Of a DNA stretch of 64,000 bases, positions 25,491-34,312 are shown in pieces. Source of the DNA: Paenibacillus sp. PAMC 26794 (lineage in GTDB: Bacteria > Bacillota > Bacilli > Paenibacillales > Paenibacillaceae). The position numbers were made by a program, and so were the translations under genes. The stretch covers positions 82,924-146,923 of the forward strand of contig NZ_ANHX01000080.1 of assembly GCF_000316035.1 (NCBI RefSeq), in the 5' to 3' direction. Under the pieces are notes generated by a model, which did not search any database, was not told the origin of the DNA, and was given only the letters and a program-made list of their open reading frames with translations. How positions within the stretch are numbered: position 1 is the first letter of the stretch; each line of letters starts with the position of its first letter.

Positions 25491-27281
25491 GTGTTTACCG
25501 AATGTTATCGGAAGCTGATCGATCCTTTCAAACGCAGCATTCGCAATAAATTGATTCTTACCATGACGCTGCTGGCCGTTCTGCCCGTCGTTGCCATGAC
25601 CGCTATGGCTGCTGAGAATACCCGCTCTTCCATGGAAGAGGAGATTATGGAGACCAACCGGGCGAACATGAACTGGGCCTCCATCTATCTGGGTGAACAG
25701 TTCGCCCGTATGAATAATATTATCTATTCCATTCAGATCAGTGACGAATTGCATCAATATCTGGCGTTGAACCAGGAAGCGCCGGCAGCCAGCCGATTCG
25801 ATGAACAGAAGGCCATGTTCAATATGCTGAACAGTGTATACTATTCTGCTGGCAATTATGTATTTGGCGTTGAACTGTACCTGAAGGAATTGGACACCTT
25901 GTTCACCTTCAACTCGATGGATTCTCGCATCAAAGCGGTATCGGAAATACCGGAAGGATATCATGAGCTTTTTGCACAACATAAAGATTTTACGATTATC
26001 AATGATCCGGACGATCCGCAAAAGTTTCACATGACCCGCAGCATGAACCGCTTCGAGGATCAGGCACAGATCGGGGCCATCAGTCTGGAGGTCAAGTGGG
26101 CTGAGTTCAACCAGACCCTGGAGCTGCTGGATAGCCGAGGTGACTATGCGGTATACATTGCTGACAGCACGGGGAGTCCGGTCTATCAGCCAAACCAAGA
26201 GATTCAGCCGTCTGCGGAAGCACTGGAGAAATTGGCAGGTACCAAAGAAAGTTCGGGCTTCATCCAGACAGCCAAAGAATATGTATTCTTTCACTCCATC
26301 GAGCCGTCAGGACTGCGTGTGATCAAGATTGTACCTGCCCATGTCGTTAACGAAAGTGCCTTGGAAACGATGAAATACGGATTGGTTGTAGGTGGCCTGG
26401 CAACCGTCATTTCTGTGGGAATAGCTGCGCTCGTGGCCTGGCGTACATCAAAGCCCATTGTCAGACTGGCAAATTCCATGAAGGGTATCCAGCTGATCAA
26501 GGACAGGGAAGTGGTACGAAGTGGCCGGGTAGATGAGATTGGTCTGCTGGAGAAAAATCTGCACGGCATGGCTAATCGTATTCGGGAACATATTCGCGAC
26601 AACTACCTGATGAATCTGGAGAAGCAGACGGCCGAGCTCAAAGCACTGCAATCTCAGATCCATCCGCATTTCCTGCAAAATACGTTGCAGATGATTGGGG
26701 GCATGGTCTACTCGCAAAAACCGGCAGACAGTTACAAAGTCATTCGAGCCTTGAGCGAGATGTTTCGTTATATTGTACGAGCGCCGGATGGACTTGTCCC
26801 TCTACAGGCTGAACTCGATCAGTTGGAGCATTATATGCTGATTCAGAAGCAACGTTTTGCCGGCAGGCTTGAATATACACTGGAGATTACCGGAGAACTT
26901 CGGGCGTGTTATATTCCCAAGTTGTCTTTGCAACCCATTGTGGAGAATGCATTTTTGCATGGTCTGGAGAAGAAACAGGGCGAGTGGAAGCTGGGTATTG
27001 AGGTCGTCTGTGAACCTACAGATGTAACCATTCGAATTTGTGATAACGGCGTGGGTATGGATGCTGAGAAACTAACGGAGATGCAGTTCAGACTGGAGCG
27101 GCTTACCCGGCAGGCTGATCGGGTGTGGAGTTCAGGTACAAGTATTGGACTGGTCAATGCGGCCTCACGAATGGTAATGCATTTTGGACCTGAATATGGG
27201 ATGAGCATAGAAAGTGAATACGGACAGGGGACAAGCGTTACGGTACGAATCCCCTGCAATACAGGAGGCGAAGCCTTGTGA
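25491..27281 (+). CDS. YesM-type sensor histidine kinase
   Basis: The 596-residue membrane kinase has a first membrane segment at about 20-40, an extracellular sensing domain of about 240 residues, a second segment near 285-305 and a HAMP linker. The HisKA_7TM-like/YesM motif reads LQSQIHPHFLQNTLQ with phospho-acceptor His393; most relatives have NPHFLYNTL, so Asn-to-His and Tyr-to-Gln changes are seen. The ATP-binding domain has LSLQPIVENAFLHGL and RICDNGVGM. The start is GTG behind AGGAG. The regulator gene that follows overlaps by four bases. Such pairs usually sense an extracellular sugar. Confidence 0.92.
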   Translation: MFTECYRKLIDPFKRSIRNKLILTMTLLAVLPVVAMTAMAAENTRSSMEEEIMETNRANMNWASIYLGEQFARMNNIIYSIQISDELHQYLALNQEAPAASRFDEQKAMFNMLNSVYYSAGNYVFGVELYLKELDTLFTFNSMDSRIKAVSEIPEGYHELFAQHKDFTIINDPDDPQKFHMTRSMNRFEDQAQIGAISLEVKWAEFNQTLELLDSRGDYAVYIADSTGSPVYQPNQEIQPSAEALEKLAGTKESSGFIQTAKEYVFFHSIEPSGLRVIKIVPAHVVNESALETMKYGLVVGGLATVISVGIAALVAWRTSKPIVRLANSMKGIQLIKDREVVRSGRVDEIGLLEKNLHGMANRIREHIRDNYLMNLEKQTAELKALQSQIHPHFLQNTLQMIGGMVYSQKPADSYKVIRALSEMFRYIVRAPDGLVPLQAELDQLEHYMLIQKQRFAGRLEYTLEITGELRACYIPKLSLQPIVENAFLHGLEKKQGEWKLGIEVVCEPTDVTIRICDNGVGMDAEKLTEMQFRLERLTRQADRVWSSGTSIGLVNAASRMVMHFGPEYGMSIESEYGQGTSVTVRIPCNTGGEAL

Positions 27282-28387
27282 ACAAGGAACTGTACAGAGT
27301 GCTGCTAGTGGACGATGAACCGTGGAACCGGGATATTTTGCGCAACCTGGGAGATTGGAATGAACTCGGCATGACCGTTGCAGGTGAGGCAGAGGATGGT
27401 GAGCAGGCCATACAACTGGTCAAGCAGCATCAGCCTCACATTATCATTACGGACATGCGCATGCCCGGTACAGACGGTGTGGAACTGTTACAGACGCTGA
27501 GCGGACAGTACCCACAGATCAAGGTGATCGTGGTGAGCGGATATGATGACTTCAATTATGCAAAACATGCGATCCGCCATCGGGCTGCAGATTATCTGCT
27601 CAAACCGGTGAATCCGGATGAACTGAATGGTGTGTTGGCCAAATGTGCACGAGAATTGGTGAAGGCTGAATCAGCGCCTGAATCATGGGAGTCGTACCCA
27701 TCTTCGTTCGCAGGTGAGTTCTCCCTGTTTCAACAGCAGGCCCGTCTGCGGTTTAATGACCTAAACGTTCAGAGTCTGCGTGAGTGGTTCCAGCAATTAC
27801 AGCAGAAGCTGGAACGATGCGAGATTAACAGACCCCGGCAGCTTGGGCGGGTGGCTCATGAATTACAGGCTTTGCTGGATGAATTGTGCGTCTCCAATGG
27901 CTTGTACGAGCGGCCCGAAGCAACGGCGCTACCTCCTTCAACAGCGCTGGCTTCCATCGAATCCACGATCGCATGGATTTCGACTCCGTACTATCAGGCT
28001 TTGGAGCAGCTGATTGCGCAGCGTAAATTCAAGAACAAGCTGAACCTGAATGAGGTGAAGCAATACATTGAGCAGCACTGTATGGAGATGATTACGCTGG
28101 AGCAGCTCGCCCAGATCTTTTTTGTCAGCAAGGAATATCTCAGTAAGGTATTCAAGAAAGAGTATGAGGTGAATGTGACCGATTATGTTGTCCAGTTACG
28201 TATGACGAGAGCGAAAGAATGGGTGATGGATGAACAGATTCCGTTCAAGCATATTGCCGAGATGGCGGGTTATGAAGACGTATCCTACTTCTATCGGGTA
28301 TTCAAAAAGCATTTCGGAGTTTCTCCAGGGGAGATGCGGAAGGGACAACCTCGTATGTCAGGCAATTCAGGCAGTAGCACGGAATGA
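27278..28387 (+). CDS. YesN-type response regulator with AraC output domain
   Basis: The 369-residue protein has an N-terminal receiver: YRVLLVDDEPWNRDIL, phospho-acceptor Asp59 in IIITDMRMPG, and YLLKPVNPDEL. A variable middle and a C-terminal AraC double helix-turn-helix follow (ITLEQLAQIFFVSKEYLSKV, then MAGYEDVSYFYRVFKKHFG). Start GTG overlaps the kinase stop (GTGA) and has GGAGG upstream. It should activate the ABC transporter genes that follow when phosphorylated by the kinase. Confidence 0.93.
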   Translation: MNKELYRVLLVDDEPWNRDILRNLGDWNELGMTVAGEAEDGEQAIQLVKQHQPHIIITDMRMPGTDGVELLQTLSGQYPQIKVIVVSGYDDFNYAKHAIRHRAADYLLKPVNPDELNGVLAKCARELVKAESAPESWESYPSSFAGEFSLFQQQARLRFNDLNVQSLREWFQQLQQKLERCEINRPRQLGRVAHELQALLDELCVSNGLYERPEATALPPSTALASIESTIAWISTPYYQALEQLIAQRKFKNKLNLNEVKQYIEQHCMEMITLEQLAQIFFVSKEYLSKVFKKEYEVNVTDYVVQLRMTRAKEWVMDEQIPFKHIAEMAGYEDVSYFYRVFKKHFGVSPGEMRKGQPRMSGNSGSSTE

Positions 28388-28459
28388 GTCGTTTGAGAGA
28401 GCATTTGCGGCTGGATTAAGGTTTAAAATAATCCAATACACGAGTCTAATTTTGTCCAA

Positions 28460-28488
28460 TGAAGCGCTTTCATTTCCTGATATATAAT
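28460..28488 (+). promoter_or_regulatory. Promoter region of the sugar ABC operon
   Basis: TATAAT (28483-28488) is a consensus -10. There is no good -35 at 17 bp; instead TGAAGCGCTTTCAT (28460-28473), a palindrome resembling a cre site with one base missing, covers that position. A weak -35 fits activation by the YesN-type regulator. Confidence 0.5.
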
Positions 28489-28532
28489 GAGCCTATGAAA
28501 GACAAACCAGTCACACCGGGAGGTCATAAGAG

Positions 28533-29813
28533 ATGAAAGTATGGAAAAGCGTAGCAAGTGCGGTACTGGTCAGTGTTCTGCTCGCAGGTTGCGGCTCCAA
28601 TGCAGGAACGGACAATGGGCAGGAGGAATCGGCATCAGGCAGCACGGTGTCACTCAAAGTATTCGTTGCACAACCTCGGCTGAAAGAACATTACGATAAA
28701 TATATAGAACAGTTCAAAGCCAAGGAGAAAGCAGAGAAAAACATTGAGGTGAACGTGCAACTGGAGATGCCGCCAGCGGACAATGCACCTCAGATTTTGA
28801 AAACACGACTCGCCTCCAATGATGCGCCGGATGTGTTCGCCCTGCATGCAGTCAATGAGATTCCACCATTCAGCAAAGCTGGTTATCTGGAAGACCTGTC
28901 GGGCCAACCTTTTGTCGATAAGCTGCTGGATTCGGTTAAACCTTCCATAACGGATGCGGAGGGCAAAGTCGTAGCTGTTCCATTGGAAACAGTATCATGG
29001 GGCTATCTGTACAATAAAGATATTTTCGAAGAGCAAGGGCTGGAAGTGCCAACGACTTTAACGGAAATGAAAGCGGTCGTGGAGAAACTCAAAGCAGCCA
29101 ACATTACACCGTTTGAACTGTCCTACAAAGAAGCCTGGATTCCGCAATTATTCCTGCCACTTACCGTGGGTGCATTAACTCAGTCTGAGCACAAAGACTT
29201 CGTGGAGAAGATGAATCAGGATCAGGGCTCCTTCTCCGATATGAAAGCATTGTTTGATATCTTCGATCTCGTCAATGCCAATGGAACGGACAAAGCGCTG
29301 GAAGTGGGCGGAGATGATGGTTCAGCAGCCTTCGCATCAGGAAGCGCCGCGATGTGGATTCAGGGACCATGGTTTGCCGAAACCATTCTGAAGTCCAACC
29401 CGGACTTGAACTTTGGTGTAGCACCAATGCCGATCAATGACAATCCGGATGATACCAAAATCAATCTGAGCACCTCCACTTCACTGGCAGTATCGTCATC
29501 TAGCAAAAACAAAGAAGTGGCACTCGATTTCGTGAACTACATTCTTGATGACAAGGATTCAAGTGCATTCTTCGAAGCACTCAAGTTCAATCCGATTGCC
29601 AAGATCCATGACTTCAAGAGCTTCCCGTGGGTAGACGATGCCCAGAAATATGTGAGTGAAGGTAAAGCTTATGAGGATCCATCCCTTCCTCAAGCGGTGA
29701 AAGACGAGTCAGGCAAAGCGTTGCAAGGCTACTACTCTGGGCAATTAAATCAACAGCAGGTTATCGATGCGCTCGACAAGGCGTGGAAATCCTACAACAA
29801 AGTCAACAAGTAA
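28533..29813 (+). CDS. Sugar ABC transporter substrate-binding lipoprotein
   Basis: The 426-residue family 1 extracellular solute-binding protein has a lipoprotein signal (VLVSVLLAGCGSN, lipid-modified Cys20). It then shows typical MalE/UgpB-type segments: APDVFALHAVNEIPPFSKAG, VVAVPLETVSWGYLYNKDIF and AAMWIQGPWFAETI. Start ATG with GGAGG. It delivers sugar to the two permeases encoded downstream. No ATPase gene is present, so a shared MsmX-type ATPase elsewhere probably powers the importer. Confidence 0.93.
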   Translation: MKVWKSVASAVLVSVLLAGCGSNAGTDNGQEESASGSTVSLKVFVAQPRLKEHYDKYIEQFKAKEKAEKNIEVNVQLEMPPADNAPQILKTRLASNDAPDVFALHAVNEIPPFSKAGYLEDLSGQPFVDKLLDSVKPSITDAEGKVVAVPLETVSWGYLYNKDIFEEQGLEVPTTLTEMKAVVEKLKAANITPFELSYKEAWIPQLFLPLTVGALTQSEHKDFVEKMNQDQGSFSDMKALFDIFDLVNANGTDKALEVGGDDGSAAFASGSAAMWIQGPWFAETILKSNPDLNFGVAPMPINDNPDDTKINLSTSTSLAVSSSSKNKEVALDFVNYILDDKDSSAFFEALKFNPIAKIHDFKSFPWVDDAQKYVSEGKAYEDPSLPQAVKDESGKALQGYYSGQLNQQQVIDALDKAWKSYNKVNK

Positions 29814-29826
29814 GGAGTTGCGAGGA

Positions 29827-29976
29827 ATGGAGTATCCGCTTTTATTGGCAAATCTCTACGGTTTGAGAGCTTGTCAACAAATTAGCGGTACTTTGTTTCG
29901 TCACAGTCTCCAAGCAGATGATACGGCAGGCAGAACGTTCTTTGTTCCCTCGTTTACAATCATCCGCTTCGAGTGA
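29827..29976 (+). CDS. Possible 49-residue small protein between importer genes (doubtful)
   Basis: A short ORF fills the 178-bp gap between the binding-protein and permease genes. An AAGGAG lies 9 nt before its ATG. The product (starting MEYPLLLANLYGLRACQQ) has no domain or signal I recognise. It may be chance. Confidence 0.2.
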   Translation: MEYPLLLANLYGLRACQQISGTLFRHSLQADDTAGRTFFVPSFTIIRFE

Positions 29977-29991
29977 AAAGGGGGAGAACCA

Positions 29992-30876
29992 ATGGCTACG
30001 AATGTGTTCAAGAAGTATCTGTCACTGCTCGCGTTCACTGCGCCTGCCTTTGTCATCTATGCGATTTTCCTGCTGTATCCCACGTTTAGTGGCATGTTCT
30101 ATAGTCTGACGGATTGGAACGGACTCAATCGGGATTACAGCTTTATCGGTCTGGGCAACTTTGTGGAATTGTTCAAAGAAGATCCAGACTTTCTGAACTC
30201 TCTGTGGTTCACGATGAAATATGTCATATTTATGCTGATTCTGCAAAATGGAATTGCCTTGCTGCTCGCTGTGTTGATTGAGTCACGAACGCGCAGCAAA
30301 GGGCTCTTCAGGACGCTGTTCTTCATGCCTAACATGATCAGTACAATCATCAGTGCTTTCATGTGGACCTTCATCTTCTCTCAGGTGCTGCCACAGCTCG
30401 CAGAGAAACTGGCTTTTTCGTTCCTCGACCAGCAATGGTTGGGTGATCCGAAGTTTTCATTTTACTCCATTCTGATCGTATCGCTCTGGAACGGTGTAGG
30501 GTATATGATGATCATCTATCTGGCTGCTCTCCAGGGTGTGCCGAAAAGCCTCAAGGAAGCGGCTGTTATTGATGGGGCCAATGCATTCCAGGTACTGCGC
30601 AATGTGGTGTTGCCGATGATTACTCATGCCGTGACCATCTGTTTCTTCCTGACGCTGAACGGAGCATTCAAAGTGTTCGAAGTGGTGTATGGACTGACGG
30701 GTGGTGGACCGGGCCGAGCCACGCAGGTGATCACGATGAATATCTATGAAGAAGCGTTCTCCAATAACTTCAGATACGGCTATGCGAGTGCCAAATCGGT
30801 TGTGCTGTTCATCATCGTACTCATCTTTACACTCATCCAGATCACCGTCATGAAGAAGAAAGAGGTGGAAGCATGA
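29992..30876 (+). CDS. Sugar ABC transporter permease, MalF/UgpA type
   Basis: The 294-residue protein has six membrane segments. The EAA loop reads YLAALQGVPKSLKEAAVIDGANAFQ (conserved EAA---G pattern), and the end carries TGGGPGRATQVITMNIYEEAF, typical of UgpA/MalF permeases. Start ATG with GGGGGAG. Partner of the permease that overlaps its end. Confidence 0.93.
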   Translation: MATNVFKKYLSLLAFTAPAFVIYAIFLLYPTFSGMFYSLTDWNGLNRDYSFIGLGNFVELFKEDPDFLNSLWFTMKYVIFMLILQNGIALLLAVLIESRTRSKGLFRTLFFMPNMISTIISAFMWTFIFSQVLPQLAEKLAFSFLDQQWLGDPKFSFYSILIVSLWNGVGYMMIIYLAALQGVPKSLKEAAVIDGANAFQVLRNVVLPMITHAVTICFFLTLNGAFKVFEVVYGLTGGGPGRATQVITMNIYEEAFSNNFRYGYASAKSVVLFIIVLIFTLIQITVMKKKEVEA

Positions 30877-31700
30877 GGATGCAACGACTGAACAGTTATC
30901 TGATTCGACTGCTGCTGATTCTGGGCTCTCTCGTCGCCATGCTGCCGATCTACATGGCGGTGGTGAACTCTTTCAAAACACAGGGTGAGATGTTCCAATC
31001 TTTTATCGCGCTGCCAACGACGCTTCACTGGGAGAATTACTCGGACGCGTTTAACAAAATCAATCTGTTGGGCAGTTCGATGAACTCGGCAATTGTATCT
31101 TTTCTGGGGATCGGGGGAATTGTCTTCTGTGCCTCACTTGCGGGATACAAGCTGTCGCGTACCTCAGGCCGCTTGAGCAACCTGATCTTCTTCTTGTTTG
31201 TTGCTTCCATGCTGGTGCCGTTTCATTCGATCATGATTCCGCTGACGCGGGTAGCCAAAGGCATGGGTGTACAGGGAAGTACGTACGGATTGGCCCTAAT
31301 TTATATCGGGCTTGGTGTGAACATGGCGATCTTCCTCTATCACGGGTTTGTGAAATCCATTCCGCGTGAATTGGAGGAATCGGCTCAGATGGACGGATGT
31401 AATGAGTTCCAGACGTTCTTCCAGATTATCTTTCCGCTCTTGCTTCCGATCACAGTTACCATCGCGATTCTGGACTTCCTCTGGATCTGGAATGACTTCT
31501 TGTTGCCACTGCTCATGCTGACCGATGTGAATCGTTATACGCTGATACTGTCCACGAACATGCTGTTTGGTGAATATAACAAGGAATGGCCGTTGATTCT
31601 GTCCTCCCTGGTACTGACTGCGATTCCGGTTATCCTGATCTATGCGTTCTTCCAGAAGTTCATCATGGAGGGTATTGCGGAGGGTGCGGTCAAAGGATAG
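30873..31700 (+). CDS. Sugar ABC transporter permease, MalG/UgpE type
   Basis: The 275-residue protein has six membrane segments and the EAA loop HGFVKSIPRELEESAQMDGCNEF. Its end (FIMEGIAEGAVKG) is the standard MalG/UgpE C-terminus, which docks the ATPase. Its ATG overlaps the previous stop (ATGA). It forms the heterodimeric channel with the preceding permease. Confidence 0.93.
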   Translation: MRMQRLNSYLIRLLLILGSLVAMLPIYMAVVNSFKTQGEMFQSFIALPTTLHWENYSDAFNKINLLGSSMNSAIVSFLGIGGIVFCASLAGYKLSRTSGRLSNLIFFLFVASMLVPFHSIMIPLTRVAKGMGVQGSTYGLALIYIGLGVNMAIFLYHGFVKSIPRELEESAQMDGCNEFQTFFQIIFPLLLPITVTIAILDFLWIWNDFLLPLLMLTDVNRYTLILSTNMLFGEYNKEWPLILSSLVLTAIPVILIYAFFQKFIMEGIAEGAVKG

Positions 31701-31779
31701 AACGTTCAAAGGAATCCCGCAGCGCATCTGGTGTTTGCCCGTTCTGTTATTCGGCCAAACTTTCGAAACTTACGCAAAT

Positions 31780-31828
31780 AGCCTTGATCTGAAGGACGTG
31801 GTCCTTCAAGGTCAAGGCTGTTTTTTTT
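31780..31828 (+). terminator. Terminator of the sugar ABC operon
   Basis: AGCCTTGATCTGAAGGAC and the facing GTCCTTCAAGGTCAAGGCT make a long stem with a single unpaired base region, followed by eight Ts. Confidence 0.9.
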
Positions 31829-31861
31829 GATTGTGAAATCAGGAAAAAGCATTCGTCGAAG

Positions 31862-33355
31862 TCAGGAGCCAGAATCCATAAGCCTGTGGACAGCCTCTGC
31901 CAGGCATTGTAGTCCACGCTCCATCTCATCGGGGGAAGCATAAGCGTAAGACAGCCGAATATGACTCGCATCTAACCGGTCATACAGATAACCCGGGTGG
32001 ATAAGTACATTTTGCTCCAGACAGGTATGGAACAATTGGCGGATAGAGAGCGGAGAGACAGTGAATTGCAGCCAGATGTAAAACCCGCCAGCGGGTATTT
32101 CCCACTCCGCAATCCCATGGAAGTGACGTTGAAGCAGCTCCAGCATGAAGTCTCTGCGTTTGCGAAGTTCAGGACGAAGGCGTTCCATATGTCCAGCGTG
32201 ATGTCCTTCTGCGAACCACAGGGCAGCAGCTTCTTGGGCGAGTGAACTGGTACCATAATCGGTCTGCATCTTGATATCTGCGAGACGACGAATGACCGGC
32301 TCTGGCCCAACCAGCCATCCGAGGCGCAGTCCAGGACTGACTGCCTTTGACAGAGTACCCATATGCAGCACCCGTCCTTCCTGGTCACGCGCCTTCAGCG
32401 ATGACGGAGGAGGTTTATCCAACCACAGATCACTGTAGGCGGCATCCTCCAGTATGGAGATGCCTAGTGTTCGAGCGGTGGTCATCAGTTCTTCCCGGCG
32501 GTAATCACCCATCACAGAGCCGGTGGGATTATGGAAGCTCGGGATCGTATAGAGAAGCGAGATGTGGTCTTGATCTTTGACATGCTGCGCCGCCTCCTCC
32601 AGACGAGCAATGTGTACGCCTTCGTTATCCATCGGGATACCACTCATTTTCAACCCTGCTGACTGAAAGGCGTGAATCGAATAGAGATACGACGGTTTTT
32701 CCAGCAGAACCGCTGATCCGCGAGGGAGCAGTCCGACCGAAATCAAATGCAGTGCCTGAAGAGAGCCCGATACGATCAGTATGGAATCTGGAGAGGCTTG
32801 AATGCCGGTAGTCTGCAAATGGACGGATAAAGCCTCACGAAGCTCCAAGCTTCCTTGAGGTTCCAGATAGTTGAGTGTACGAGAACGCTGGGACAGGGAG
32901 TACAGAATGTCGTTAAAAGCATCCTGAGGCATCAGTTCCGGGGCAAGCTCCCCTGTACCAAGACGTATGATGCCAGGCCGGAATTCAGTCTGATTAATCT
33001 GCTGGATCTCGGGCAGGTTGGGATAATACCAGCCCTCCTCGATGGCATCGTTCCAGTTAGGCATGGCTCCGTGAGCCATACCATGCCAACCGGAGCCGGA
33101 AATATAGGTCCCCCCGCCATGTCTGCCCTCAATCAGACCTGCGGCGGCCAGGTTATCCAGGGCGGTGACCAATGTACTGCGGTTCACCCCCATGGACTCA
33201 GCCCAAATTCGTTGTGAGGGGAGACGATATCCTGCTGACCATTCGCCCGTTGTGATTTTCTGCCGGACATAGGCTTCAATCTGGCGATACAAGGGCAAGT
33301 CGAGAGAAGGGTTCGGCTTCCATCCCATGTTTAGCCGAGAATCAGAACGTTCCAT
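31862..33355 (-). CDS. MocR/PdxR-type regulator (GntR helix-turn-helix plus aminotransferase-like domain)
   Basis: The protein has about 497 residues. A GntR winged helix comes first (PLYRQIEAYVRQKITTGEWS, then LPSQRIWAESMGVNRSTLVT). A fold type I PLP domain follows, with SGSLQALHLIS, the YTIPSFHNPTGSVM loop and the likely PLP lysine in MGTLSKAVSPGLRLGW. Members regulate amino-acid, GABA or vitamin B6 genes. It is divergent from a LysE exporter gene and probably controls it. The ATG at 33355 lies 14 nt after an ideal GGAGGTGAT; a CTG nearer to that site is possible, so the exact start is uncertain. Confidence 0.9.
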   Translation of the reverse strand: MERSDSRLNMGWKPNPSLDLPLYRQIEAYVRQKITTGEWSAGYRLPSQRIWAESMGVNRSTLVTALDNLAAAGLIEGRHGGGTYISGSGWHGMAHGAMPNWNDAIEEGWYYPNLPEIQQINQTEFRPGIIRLGTGELAPELMPQDAFNDILYSLSQRSRTLNYLEPQGSLELREALSVHLQTTGIQASPDSILIVSGSLQALHLISVGLLPRGSAVLLEKPSYLYSIHAFQSAGLKMSGIPMDNEGVHIARLEEAAQHVKDQDHISLLYTIPSFHNPTGSVMGDYRREELMTTARTLGISILEDAAYSDLWLDKPPPSSLKARDQEGRVLHMGTLSKAVSPGLRLGWLVGPEPVIRRLADIKMQTDYGTSSLAQEAAALWFAEGHHAGHMERLRPELRKRRDFMLELLQRHFHGIAEWEIPAGGFYIWLQFTVSPLSIRQLFHTCLEQNVLIHPGYLYDRLDASHIRLSYAYASPDEMERGLQCLAEAVHRLMDSGS

Positions 33356-33404
33356 AACTGGCAGAATCACCTCCGTTTTTCTTTGTAACAAACACTATAT
33401 CATT

Positions 33405-33435
33405 TGGTTGGGTCTGATGCCATCCAAGTGGTTGG
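33405..33435. promoter_or_regulatory. Direct repeats in the MocR-LysE divergent promoter
   Basis: TGGTTGG occurs at 33405-33411 and again at 33429-33435, 24 bp apart start to start, between the two divergent genes. MocR proteins commonly bind spaced direct repeats, so this is a candidate operator. Confidence 0.4.
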
Positions 33436-33490
33436 TTACGTCAGCCATCATCTGCCCTACTATGGAATACAGAGATAAGGGGGAAGCACG

Positions 33491-34099
33491 ATGGAGGTTG
33501 TTATTCACGCAGTGGTTCTGGCGTTTGGCCTGATCTTGCCACTGGGTGTGCAGAATGTATTTATTTTTAACCAGGGCATGAGCCAGAGGCGTTATATACA
33601 TGCACTGCCTGCTGTAATAACGGCAGGGGTCAGTGATACGTTGTTGATCGGGGCAGCCGTTGGAGGAGTATCACTCATTTTGCTGCAATGGCCATTGCTG
33701 GCGAATGTGTTGTATGGCGCAGGAAGTTTGTTTTTGCTGTATATGGCTTGGAGTATCTGGAGGTCGTCCGAATCTGTGGAAGGTTCGCAGACGGTAATGT
33801 CAGCGGGGCGACAGATTGCGTTTGCCGCATCGGTATCTTTACTCAATCCTCATGCTCTGCTGGACACGGTTGCTGTGATTGGCACCAGTTCACTTCAGTA
33901 TGAAGGGGTGGAGCGCATTTATTTTGCCCTAACAGCCGCGGCTGTATCGTGGATATGGTTCTTGGGACTTGCAGGCGCAGGCAGGGTGATTGGCAGAACG
34001 GATCGAACTGGACGCATCAGTCTGGTGTTTAATCGGTTCTCCGCTGTGGTCATGGTTGGGCTTGCGTGTATGATGCTGTGGAAGCTCATCTATTCATAG
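33491..34099 (+). CDS. LysE/ArgO-family amino-acid exporter
   Basis: The 202-residue protein has five or six membrane segments. Family features include FGLILPLGVQNVFIFNQG at the start, AVITAGVSDTLLIGAAVGGV, and SLLNPHALLDTVAVIG in the middle. The N-P-H-A motif matches LysE/ArgO. The usual role is export of basic amino acids. Start ATG with AAGGGGGGAAG. It is divergent from the MocR regulator. Confidence 0.92.
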   Translation: MEVVIHAVVLAFGLILPLGVQNVFIFNQGMSQRRYIHALPAVITAGVSDTLLIGAAVGGVSLILLQWPLLANVLYGAGSLFLLYMAWSIWRSSESVEGSQTVMSAGRQIAFAASVSLLNPHALLDTVAVIGTSSLQYEGVERIYFALTAAAVSWIWFLGLAGAGRVIGRTDRTGRISLVFNRFSAVVMVGLACMMLWKLIYS

Positions 34100-34131
34100 A
34101 AGGACCGTGATGTGGCTGGCACAACTTGTTA

Positions 34132-34172
34132 AAATAAAAAAACTCCCCGTGACGTTAATCGCACGGAGAGTT
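34132..34172 (-). terminator. Terminator for the YfmS-like chemoreceptor gene
   Basis: AACTCCCCGTG (34141-34151) pairs with CACGGAGAGTT (34162-34172), with one mismatch. Read on the minus strand it ends in a T-rich run. It may also stop lysE transcription from the other side. The 140 bp from here to 34312 hold no gene. Confidence 0.6.
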
Positions 34173-34312
34173 CAATGTGGATGCTGAATTTGGTAATCAG
34201 CATAGCCTGTTGAATTAGTTATTGAGTAGGAATATGTAGTGCTCGATAATGCATCGGTATTGCGTCTCTTATATATGGTTAGTCATTTGAGTTAAGTTCA
34301 TCGTAATCGGAT

